Assembly (NCBI GenBank): GCA_029212425.1
Contig: JARGNC010000153.1
Span: 1 to 5,660 of the forward strand
Length of the DNA: 5,660 bases
Source: Phycisphaerales bacterium
GTDB lineage: Bacteria; Planctomycetota; Phycisphaerae; Phycisphaerales; UBA1924
Reading direction: 5' to 3'
Shown: piece after piece, positions 1 through 5,397 of the stretch
How positions within the stretch are numbered: the first letter of the stretch is position 1
Layout of the letters: each line of letters starts with the position of its first letter
Program-made: the position numbers and the translations under genes
The notes under the pieces: model-generated
Database searches by the model: none
What the model saw: the letters and a program-made list of their open reading frames with translations, nothing else
What the model was told of the DNA's origin: nothing

Positions 1-1
1 G

Positions 2-1144
2 AGGGCGGGGGCTGTTGAGCGGGCGATGGAGTCGAAGGGGCATCTGTTTGTCGAGGCGGGGACTGGGGTTGGGAAGAGCTTTGCGTATTTGGTGCCTGCG
101 ATTGTGCGGGCGATGCGGAGCGGGGAGAAGGGGGTGATCGCGACGAACACCATCGCGCTGCAGGAGCAGCTCGTGAAGAAGGACATCCCGGTGCTGCTCG
201 ATGCGCTGGCGGGTCTGGATCTGGAGCGTGGGGGGGAAGAGGGTGATGATCAGCATGCGGACTTTGATGGGGTGACGCGCGAGGAGATCAGTGGGGAGCG
301 CCGAGAGTGCAAAGCGGTGTTGGTGAAGGGGCGGGGGAACTACATGTCGATTCGCAGGCTCCGCTTGGCGAGCGAGCGGCGGAACAAGTTGTTTCCTGAT
401 GGTCCATCTCGGCGGTCGCTTGATGTGATTGAGGACTGGGCGTATTCGACGGAGGATGGTTCGCTGAGCACGCTGCCTGCGGTGGAGCGGATGGGGGTAT
501 GGAACTCTGTCCAGTCCGACTCGACGAACTGCATGGGGCGGAAGTGCCCTCATCATGCGGAGTGTTTTTATCAGGATGCGAGAAGGGACATGGAGGATGC
601 GGATCTGTTGATTTGCAATCACGCGTTGTTCTTTTCGGATCTGGCTCTTCGCATGCAGGGGACGGGGTTCCTTCCTGAGTATGACCATGTGGTGCTCGAC
701 GAGGCGCATGGGGTTGAAGATGCGGCGGCGGATCACTTTGGGTTGTCGTTGAGCGAGGGGCGGGTTGGGTTCTTGCTTCGTCAGTTGTATCAGGAGCAAT
801 CGCAGCGGGGGTATCTGGCGCAGTTGGCGCTGGTGACGGGAGATATTGAGCCGGTGGATCGGGCGATTGGGTTGGTGCGGGAGGCGCAGCGTGCGAGCGA
901 TGCGTTCTTTGATTCGCTGAATCGGAAGATGATCAGCGGGGGGTTGGTCAATGGTCGCGTGCGGCAGGCGGGGATTGTGGAGAATGTGCTTTCTCCAGCG
1001 ATGAATGATTTGTGTCTGCGGCTCAAGAAGCTGCGGGATGATGTGACGAGCGAGGCGGACCGGTTTGAACTCAACGCGTTTGGTATCCGGGCCAAAGAGA
1101 TCGCGGATCAGGCCGAGGCGTTGATCGAGCAGGGGTTCGAGTGA
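2..1144 (+). CDS. dinG: DinG/XPD-family Fe-S DNA helicase, N-terminal part (5' end outside window)
   Basis: This is the first half of an ATP-dependent superfamily 2 DNA helicase that would unwind DNA structures in the cytoplasm during repair or replication. Residues are numbered from the ATG at 26. Walker A is AGTGVGKS (11-18), motif Ia is NTIALQEQL (41-49), and VVLDEAHG (222-229) is the DEAH box of motif II. Cys169, Cys174 and Cys180 have the C-x4-C-x5-C spacing of the DinG iron-sulphur cluster, followed by LLICNHALF. The ATG at 26 is probably not the true start. The frame is open to the left edge and reads AGAVERA just before it, as expected of family sequence upstream of Walker A, so a few tens of residues lie outside. 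The frame ends in TGA at 1142-1144, after the Arch-like region and before motif III, where no intact DinG stops. The helicase C domain follows in another frame. The family is certain, but whether this is a working separate chain is not. Confidence 0.9.
   Translation, partial: RAGAVERAMESKGHLFVEAGTGVGKSFAYLVPAIVRAMRSGEKGVIATNTIALQEQLVKKDIPVLLDALAGLDLERGGEEGDDQHADFDGVTREEISGERRECKAVLVKGRGNYMSIRRLRLASERRNKLFPDGPSRRSLDVIEDWAYSTEDGSLSTLPAVERMGVWNSVQSDSTNCMGRKCPHHAECFYQDARRDMEDADLLICNHALFFSDLALRMQGTGFLPEYDHVVLDEAHGVEDAAADHFGLSLSEGRVGFLLRQLYQEQSQRGYLAQLALVTGDIEPVDRAIGLVREAQRASDAFFDSLNRKMISGGLVNGRVRQAGIVENVLSPAMNDLCLRLKKLRDDVTSEADRFELNAFGIRAKEIADQAEALIEQGFE
1131..1144 (+). promoter_or_regulatory. Stop-start overlap GTGA with upstream AGGGG
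   Basis: The first helicase frame ends GAG TGA and the second opens with GTG at 1141, so the codons share GTGA. An AGGGG at 1131-1135 lies 5 bases before the GTG and could act as a ribosome binding site for termination-reinitiation. It is also simply the codons for Gln-Gly in a gene full of GGG, so it may be coincidental. No canonical -1 slippery heptamer is visible just upstream. Confidence 0.35.
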
Positions 1145-1995
1145 CGATCGCGTGCAGTCCTACAGAAGTTGCGCCGCTGCTCAAGGAGCATTTGTTTGGG
1201 GGGGAGGCGTCGGTGGTGCTGACCTCTGCAACATTGACAACGCGGGAGGTTGAGGAGGGGGAAACGGCGGAGCATGCGGAGACGGCGTTTATGCATGCGC
1301 TGACTCGGCTTGGTGGGGAAGGGGCGAGCACGCTGCAGCTTGGGAGTCCGTTTGAGTACACCTCGCAGGTGGAGGTGTTTGTGGATGCGTCTGTGCCTAC
1401 TCCTCGGCGTGGGTCGGCGAGTCCGACTGGTGAATCGTTTGAGCAAGCGATTGCATCTCGCGTGAAGGATCATGTGCTGGCGACTGACGGCGGGGCGTTT
1501 GTGTTGTTTACGAGCTTTAAACTGTTGTATCAGACGGCGGATGCGCTGCGTCGTCCACTTGAAGCGATGGGGTATCAGGTTTGGGTGCAGGGGAAGGATG
1601 GGTCGCGGACGCAGATTCTTGATGAGTTCCGCGAGCATGATCGGGGTGTGCTGTTTGGGGCGTCGAGTTTTTGGCAGGGGGTGGATGTGCGTGGTGATCG
1701 CTTGCGGAATGTGATTATTACGCGGCTGCCGTTTGATCCTCCTGATCGTCCGATTGTGGAGGCGCGGAATGAGTTGATCCGTGAGCGTGGGGGTGATCCG
1801 TTCCGGGATGATTCGCTGCCGAGGGCGGTGATCCGGTTTAAGCAGGGGTTTGGAAGGTTGATTCGATCCAGCAGTGATCGGGGGCGTGTGGTGGTGCTCG
1901 ATCCGCGGATTGTGACGACGGGGTATGGCAAGGCGTTCCAGAAGGCGATTCCGGGGGGGGTGGAGTTGATCCGCGTGGGGAGCGAGATCGGGTAG
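1141..1995 (+). CDS. dinG: DinG/XPD-family helicase, C-terminal part (helicase domain 2)
   Basis: This 284-residue frame supplies the missing half of the preceding helicase. It shows SVVLTSATL (24-32, motif III), FVLFTSF (120-126, motif IV), GASSFWQGVDVRGDRL (173-188, motif V) and QGFGRLIR (235-242, motif VI with its arginine finger), then the family-typical VVLDPRI (251-257). Without the upstream half it has no Walker A or DEAH and cannot hydrolyse ATP alone. The two frames together give about 656 residues plus the unseen N-terminus, close to the usual 640-720. The GTG start at 1141 is assumed. The frame is open upstream only to 1069, and the translation there (from TYRVRQ... type residues) does not look like family sequence. 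In homologues I recall, a strand with an aromatic 'YW(V/I)E' pattern comes roughly 10-20 residues before the TIACSP-like segment. It is absent here, pointing to a short deletion at the junction. A pseudogene, a sequencing error and a genuinely split helicase are all possible. Confidence 0.88.
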   Translation: MTIACSPTEVAPLLKEHLFGGEASVVLTSATLTTREVEEGETAEHAETAFMHALTRLGGEGASTLQLGSPFEYTSQVEVFVDASVPTPRRGSASPTGESFEQAIASRVKDHVLATDGGAFVLFTSFKLLYQTADALRRPLEAMGYQVWVQGKDGSRTQILDEFREHDRGVLFGASSFWQGVDVRGDRLRNVIITRLPFDPPDRPIVEARNELIRERGGDPFRDDSLPRAVIRFKQGFGRLIRSSSDRGRVVVLDPRIVTTGYGKAFQKAIPGGVELIRVGSEIG

Positions 1996-2010
1996 TGGAT
2001 GGGCTGGTGG

Positions 2011-2042
2011 GGGTTGGAAGCGGGTTGGAAAGCGGTTGATGC
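2011..2042 (+). repeat. Three tandem imperfect 9-12 bp repeats
   Basis: The units are GGGTTGGAAGC (2011-2021), GGGTTGGAAAGC (2022-2033) and GGTTGATGC (2034-2042), laid head to tail at about one helical turn. They sit between the helicase stop and the mutase start and overlap the possible -35 box. They could be sites for a regulator bound on one face of the DNA, or a small slippage product in G-rich DNA. Confidence 0.5.
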
Positions 2043-2053
2043 TGTCCTATCGT
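2025..2053 (+). promoter_or_regulatory. Possible sigma-70-type promoter for the phosphohexomutase
   Basis: TTGGAA (2025-2030) and TATCGT (2048-2053) are separated by 17 bases, and each matches the consensus at 4 of 6 positions. Transcription would begin near 2060 and give a leader of roughly 33 bases. The position is sensible, since a 97-base gap separates the helicase stop from the mutase start, but the boxes are weak. Confidence 0.3.
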
Positions 2054-2081
2054 CTTGGTTCACGCGATGGGGCGTGTTTTC

Positions 2082-2085
2082 GGAG
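2082..2085 (+). promoter_or_regulatory. Ribosome binding site of the phosphohexomutase gene
   Basis: GGAG lies 7 bases before the ATG at 2093 and favours that start. An out-of-frame ATG at 2086 touches this site and would encode only 8 residues. Confidence 0.6.
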
Positions 2086-2092
2086 ATGACCG

Positions 2093-3514
2093 ATGCTTGG
2101 ACGAGTCTTTAAGGCGTATGACATCCGTGGGACTTACCCGGATTTGTTGACCGATCGGATGGGGTGGCAGATCGGCTGTGGTTCGGCTCGGTTCTTGCTT
2201 GAAGAGGCGGCGAATGATGGTGAGTCCACTCCGATGATGCGGAATGTGATCATTGGTCGGGATATGCGGAAGTCGTCTCCGACGCTTCGCGATGAGCTTG
2301 TTCGGGGGTTGACGAGCTACCACGCGAGTGTGATCGATCTGGGGTTGATTGATACTCCGATGATGTACTTTGCGATTAACTACCTGGATGCTTCGGGCGG
2401 CGTGGTGATTACGGCGTCGCACAATCCTCCGCAGTACAACGGGTTCAAGATTTCCAAGCGGAAGGCGAAGCCTGTGGGCGAGTCGACCGGGCTTGAGTTG
2501 GTTCGCAAGTACGCGGCGATGGTGGACAAGAACGCGGTACCTGATCCGGCGACGATTGTTGAGGAGCGGGATCTTTGGAAGCCTTACGCGAAGCATGTGC
2601 TTAAGTTCTTGGACTTGGGTGAGCGTGATGCATCGAATCCGATGAAGATTGTGGTTGATGCGTCCAACGGGATGGCGGGGATGATGTGTCCGAAGGTGTT
2701 CGGGAAGAACGGGGAAAGTGTTGATGGTCTTGAGATCATTGAGATGAACTTTGATATAGAGTCGGGGGAGATGGCGCACGATCCGAATCCGCTCGTTGAG
2801 TCGAATCTTGAGCAGCTTCAGGCCGCGGTCGTGGAGCATGGGGCTGATTTGGGTCTGTGCTTTGATGGTGATGCGGATCGGTGCGTTGCGGTTGATGAGA
2901 AGGGGCAGACTGTGCCTTGTGATCAGATGACTGCATTGCTTGCGTCGTTCTTCCTTGAGCAAGAGCCGGGCGCTTCGATCGTGTATGACTTGCGTTCGAC
3001 CAAAGCGGTGGAAGAGGAAATCTTGAAGCATGGCGGGAAGCCGTTGCGTGGTCGGGTGGGGCATGTGTTTATGAAGGCGCTGCTCGCGGAGAACAAGGCG
3101 ATCTTTGGTGGGGAGCTTTCGGGTCACTTCTACTTCCGGAAGAACTTCAATGCGGACAGCGGCGCGATCGCGATGTGTACATTCTTGTCGGTGCTTGCGA
3201 ACTCTGGGAAGGCGATGAGCGAGTTGATCAAGCCGATGGCGCGGTACAAGCAGTCGGGCGAGATCAACTTTGAGAACGAAGAGGCGCAGGAAGCGATCGA
3301 GTCGGTGATGGAGTACTACGCGGAGAAGTGCGAGATCGACGAGCTTGACGGGATTACTGTGGATTGCTTCGAGGATGAGGGCTGGTGGGTGAATATCCGC
3401 ATGTCCAATACGGAGCCATTGCTGCGGTTGAATGCTGAGGCGAAGGATCAGGAGACGCTTGATCGGATTGTTGCTGAGGTGGCTCCAATGCTGGGGACAC
3501 GCGTGGCTCACTGA
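2093..3514 (+). CDS. manB: Phosphomannomutase/phosphoglucomutase (alpha-D-phosphohexomutase family)
   Basis: This cytoplasmic enzyme would interconvert the 6-phosphate and 1-phosphate of mannose or glucose via a bisphosphate intermediate, supplying sugar nucleotides for polysaccharide, envelope glycans or glycoproteins. All four active-site elements are visible: TASHNP (107-112) with the phosphoserine Ser109; the Mg-binding loop DGDADR (258-263); the sugar-binding loop GGELSGH (339-345) with Glu341 and Ser343; and the phosphate-binding RMSNTEPLLR (436-445). The N-terminal KAYDIRG (7-13) is also typical. At 473 residues it matches the roughly 460-residue AlgC-type enzymes and appears complete. 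The ATG at 2093 has GGAG 7 bases upstream, and KAYDIRG begins at the expected distance from it. The gene follows the helicase by 97 bases and precedes the ATPase by 57. Neither neighbour is a sugar gene, so the substrate (mannose, glucose or both) cannot be fixed from context. The symbol is the generic family name; algC or pgm-like names would serve equally. Confidence 0.95.
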   Translation: MLGRVFKAYDIRGTYPDLLTDRMGWQIGCGSARFLLEEAANDGESTPMMRNVIIGRDMRKSSPTLRDELVRGLTSYHASVIDLGLIDTPMMYFAINYLDASGGVVITASHNPPQYNGFKISKRKAKPVGESTGLELVRKYAAMVDKNAVPDPATIVEERDLWKPYAKHVLKFLDLGERDASNPMKIVVDASNGMAGMMCPKVFGKNGESVDGLEIIEMNFDIESGEMAHDPNPLVESNLEQLQAAVVEHGADLGLCFDGDADRCVAVDEKGQTVPCDQMTALLASFFLEQEPGASIVYDLRSTKAVEEEILKHGGKPLRGRVGHVFMKALLAENKAIFGGELSGHFYFRKNFNADSGAIAMCTFLSVLANSGKAMSELIKPMARYKQSGEINFENEEAQEAIESVMEYYAEKCEIDELDGITVDCFEDEGWWVNIRMSNTEPLLRLNAEAKDQETLDRIVAEVAPMLGTRVAH

Positions 3515-3534
3515 TTGGTCTGGTTTGGGCTGTA

Positions 3535-3566
3535 TTGACCTTTGGCGAGTAGATCGCCGATATACT
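3535..3566 (+). promoter_or_regulatory. Promoter with 20-base spacer before the membrane ATPase gene
   Basis: TTGACC (3535-3540) and TATACT (3561-3566) each match the sigma-70 consensus at 5 of 6 positions but lie 20 bases apart rather than 17. Long spacers with a central dyad are a mark of promoters untwisted by MerR-family regulators (merT, zntA, copA). A dyad does occupy this spacer. The -10 ends 5 bases before the ATG at 3572. Confidence 0.45.
3544..3558. repeat. Inverted repeat GGCGA-N5-TCGCC within the promoter spacer
   Basis: The two arms are perfect complements of 5 bases around GTAGA. The centre (3551) nearly coincides with the middle of the -35/-10 spacer (3550.5), as expected of an operator read from one side of the helix. 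Five-base arms are short enough to arise by chance, and no regulator gene is present in the window. Confidence 0.4.
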
Positions 3567-3571
3567 GGTGT

Positions 3572-5158
3572 ATGAATCTTTCCCAGTTCTTTGAGCATTG
3601 GTCGATTGTGGAGAATCCTTTCCGTGGGGAGGAAGCTCGGCATGATTCGATCTTTGCGCGGATGGGGCCTCCGACCTTGTTGACGGGTCAGAGTGAGGTG
3701 CCGACTCCGGGTGAGGTGCAGCTGGCGCGTCCGGTGGTGTCGAGTGCGCATTCGGACTTTGAGAAGATTCTTGGTGAGTTGCATCGGCCTTCGACTTCGA
3801 TCGTGTTCGGGGAGAAGGGGGCGGGGAAGACGGCGATCCGGTTGCAGATTGCGTCGCGGATCGGTCGGCACAACGATGAGTTTCCCAACAGCAAGGTGTT
3901 CATGATCCCTTATGACAACCTGAACTCCATGCTGGATCACTATGTTGATCGCGCGGGGGCGAAGAAGGACAACCCGTTTTCGGATGTTCGGCTTGTCGAT
4001 CACATGGACGCGATGGTGTCGATCGGGACGGGGCGGATCATGAATGCGATTCTGCCTGGTCCGACTGAGCCGCCTGAGGCGAACCTTGGGGAGAACGCGG
4101 CGAAGCGGGCGCGGAAGATGCCTGCGTTGATCCGTCGTGATTTGTTGATTTTGCAGTCTGTGTATGATGTGAATGATCCGAGCGGCGCGCGGACGGCGCG
4201 GCTGCGTCAGTTGCTTCGGCTGCCGGGGGGTGGGCACTCGGCGCTGATGATCATCGGGATGTGGCTGGGGTGGATTCCTGCGGTTGCGCTGTTTGGGTGG
4301 TTGCAGATTTATTCGTCATTTGAGGGGTTCTTCTTTGATGCGGTGCAGATCGGGTCGGGGATTTTGTTGTTGATGTGGATGCTGCTGATGGTCAAGGGGT
4401 TGGTGCTTGATCGTTTGGTGATCAATCGGATCGCGTCGAAGGTGCACAAGCAGTGCCGAATGGTGCCAAGGGTTGGGCAGGGGTTCTTGGGTTCGCTTCG
4501 CAGAATGCCCAGAAGCGTGCTGGGGTCGGGTGAGCTTCCGACGACGGACAGTGATGAGCAGCGGTACGCGATGTTTGCTCGCTTGCGTCGGGTGATCGGG
4601 GAGTTTGGGTTTACAGGGGTGATGGTGGTGATTGATCGGGTGGATGAGCCGACGCTGATCAATGGGGATACGGATCGGATGCGTGGGTTGATTTGGCCGA
4701 TGTTTAATAACAAGTTTTTGCAGCTTGATGGGGTGGGGACGAAGATGCTGCTGCCGATCGAGCTGCGCCATGCGTTGTTTAAAGAGTCGAGCGCGTTCTT
4801 TCAGGAAGCGCGGATGGACAAGCAGAACATGGTGGAGCGTTTGTCGTGGACAGGTGCGATGCTCTATGACCTGTGCAACGCTCGGCTGACGGTGTGCCGA
4901 CCTGCGGGGGTTCCGGCGCTGGCGCTGATTGATCTGTTTACGGAGGATGTGGCGCGGCAGGATCTGATCGAGGCGCTGGGGGCGATGCAGCAGCCACGCG
5001 ATGCGTTCAAGTTCATGTACCGGTGCTTGAACGAGCACTGCGCGAGCGTGACGGCGGATGATGGCTCGTGGCGGATCCCCAAGCATGTGCTGGATCAGGT
5101 GCGCCGGGATGAGAGCGAACGGGTGATGCAGCTGCAGCGCGGGATTCGGCCTGCGTGA
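3572..5158 (+). CDS. Membrane-anchored P-loop ATPase, KAP-like layout, function unknown
   Basis: I do not recognise a named gene. From the ATG at 3572 the protein has 528 residues. It opens with a motif around HWSIVENPFRGEEARHD, reminiscent of the N-terminus of ExeA-like and related ATPases. Walker A is GEKGAGKT (80-87). The helices ALMIIGMWLGW... (about 224-247) and AVQIGSGILLLMWM... (about 257-279) are separated by a short loop, so both flanks should be cytoplasmic. Walker B is VMVVIDRVDE (351-359 region, Asp355, Asp358, Glu359). A later hydrophobic strand KMLLPIEL (391-398) could be sensor 1. Membrane helices between Walker A and B are characteristic of KAP NTPases, but the KAP signature ID-D-x-DR is not matched, and similarity to Sll1717/ORC-like ATPases is also possible. 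A TTG at 3542 would add 10 residues but has no ribosome binding site. The ATG also lacks one but follows a -10 box directly. The family's N-terminal motif starts just after it. The role may be membrane-linked signalling, transport or defence, but none is shown. Confidence 0.8.
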   Translation: MNLSQFFEHWSIVENPFRGEEARHDSIFARMGPPTLLTGQSEVPTPGEVQLARPVVSSAHSDFEKILGELHRPSTSIVFGEKGAGKTAIRLQIASRIGRHNDEFPNSKVFMIPYDNLNSMLDHYVDRAGAKKDNPFSDVRLVDHMDAMVSIGTGRIMNAILPGPTEPPEANLGENAAKRARKMPALIRRDLLILQSVYDVNDPSGARTARLRQLLRLPGGGHSALMIIGMWLGWIPAVALFGWLQIYSSFEGFFFDAVQIGSGILLLMWMLLMVKGLVLDRLVINRIASKVHKQCRMVPRVGQGFLGSLRRMPRSVLGSGELPTTDSDEQRYAMFARLRRVIGEFGFTGVMVVIDRVDEPTLINGDTDRMRGLIWPMFNNKFLQLDGVGTKMLLPIELRHALFKESSAFFQEARMDKQNMVERLSWTGAMLYDLCNARLTVCRPAGVPALALIDLFTEDVARQDLIEALGAMQQPRDAFKFMYRCLNEHCASVTADDGSWRIPKHVLDQVRRDESERVMQLQRGIRPA

Positions 5159-5173
5159 ACTTGAAATTTCTAG

Positions 5174-5182
5174 TTGTCCACA
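5174..5182 (+). promoter_or_regulatory. DnaA-box-like site TTGTCCACA
   Basis: It differs from TTATCCACA only by A to G at position 3, the form usual in high-GC bacteria such as Streptomyces. It stands alone: the nearest other candidate is a 7-of-9 match on the minus strand at about 5374-5382. No dnaA, dnaN or other origin gene is in view, so this is not called an origin. Confidence 0.3.
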
Positions 5183-5200
5183 AGTCGAACTCAATCGTTG

Positions 5201-5230
5201 TTGCAATAAGAGAATTCGGCATGGTATAAA
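5201..5230 (+). promoter_or_regulatory. Extended -10 promoter for the secreted protein gene
   Basis: TTGCAA (5201-5206), an 18-base spacer and TATAAA (5225-5230) are preceded by TG at 5222-5223, giving the extended -10 pattern TGnTATAAA. The start of transcription would be near 5237, leaving a leader of about 160 bases before the ATG at 5398. It is the best housekeeping-type promoter in the window. Confidence 0.55.
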
Positions 5231-5320
5231 CTACCTGCAATCTAGTGTAAAAGACCGGTTTTCTACCTGCTGGCGGTCCAGCTACTCAATGTGAAGATCT
5301 TGGATGTTAGATTCTGGACT

Positions 5321-5341
5321 GCATAGGCGGAGTGCCTGTGT
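5321..5341 (+). other. Leader hairpin with 7-8 bp stem and GGAGT loop
   Basis: CATAGGC (5322-5328) pairs with GCCTGTG (5334-5340), including one G-U pair, and G5321-T5341 can add another G-U pair. The loop is GGAGT. It would lie about 85 bases into the transcript from the 5237 start. Only TTT follows, so a terminator is unlikely. It could be an mRNA-stabilising or regulatory structure. Confidence 0.4.
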
Positions 5342-5387
5342 TTCCGTTGTGTTGCACTTGCCGGCAGTGTGAGTGTGGATTTTATTT

Positions 5388-5391
5388 GGAG
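5388..5391 (+). promoter_or_regulatory. Ribosome binding site of the secreted protein gene
   Basis: GGAG lies 6 bases before the ATG at 5398. It selects this start over the overlapping ATG at 5394 (only 2 bases away and closed after 33 codons) and over in-frame ATGs at 5413 and 5422. Confidence 0.65.
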
Positions 5392-5397
5392 ATATGT

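Larger units (their letters stand above)
5159..5397. other. Gene-free spacer of lower G+C between ATPase and secreted protein gene
   Basis: G+C is near 44% here, against about 60% in the genes before it. I find no protein gene, tRNA or clear terminator. It holds a DnaA-type box, a good promoter, a small 5-bp hairpin (GCTGG-CGGT-CCAGC, 5269-5282), a longer hairpin (5321-5341) and an 8-base palindrome TGCCGGCA (5359-5366). An ACTTG...CAAGT pair (5159-5163 and 5181-5185) follows the ATPase stop but lacks a T tract. Confidence 0.6.

Noticed and set aside
26..28. ATG at 26 as the true start of the helicase
   Set aside because: The frame is open to the left edge and its residues fit family sequence before Walker A. 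Starting here would leave only 10 residues before the motif.
1120..1144. Programmed -1 frameshift joining the helicase halves
   Set aside because: The codons CAG GGG TTC GAG before the stop contain no X-XXY-YYZ slippery heptamer, and I saw no strong downstream hairpin. Reinitiation or mutation explains the overlap better.
1108..1638. 176-codon minus-strand frame spanning the helicase junction
   Set aside because: It shows Arg-rich shadow composition and overlaps conserved helicase motifs on the plus strand.
2086..2112. Eight-codon upstream frame (MTDAWTSL) overlapping the mutase start
   Set aside because: Its ATG abuts the GGAG with no spacing, so ribosomes are unlikely to start there. It is probably chance.
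3542..3571. TTG at 3542 as start of the ATPase
   Set aside because: It has no ribosome binding site, adds residues that do not look conserved, and lies within the apparent promoter spacer. The ATG at 3572 fits better.
2060..4237. 725-codon open frame on the minus strand
   Set aside because: It runs antisense to two well-supported genes and the spacer between them. Its translation is an Arg/Pro/His-rich string with no motif, as produced by G-ending codon bias on the other strand.
4316..5206. 296-codon open frame on the minus strand
   Set aside because: It is antisense to the ATPase gene, His/Arg/Gln/Pro-rich, and shows no domain or ribosome binding site. Treated as a shadow.
5269..5282. GCTGG-CGGT-CCAGC hairpin as a terminator of the ATPase gene
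   Set aside because: The stem is only 5 bp, no T tract follows, and it lies downstream of the next gene's promoter.
5359..5366. Palindrome TGCCGGCA as an operator
   Set aside because: The symmetry stops at 8 bases and no second copy is seen nearby. It is too little to call a binding site.
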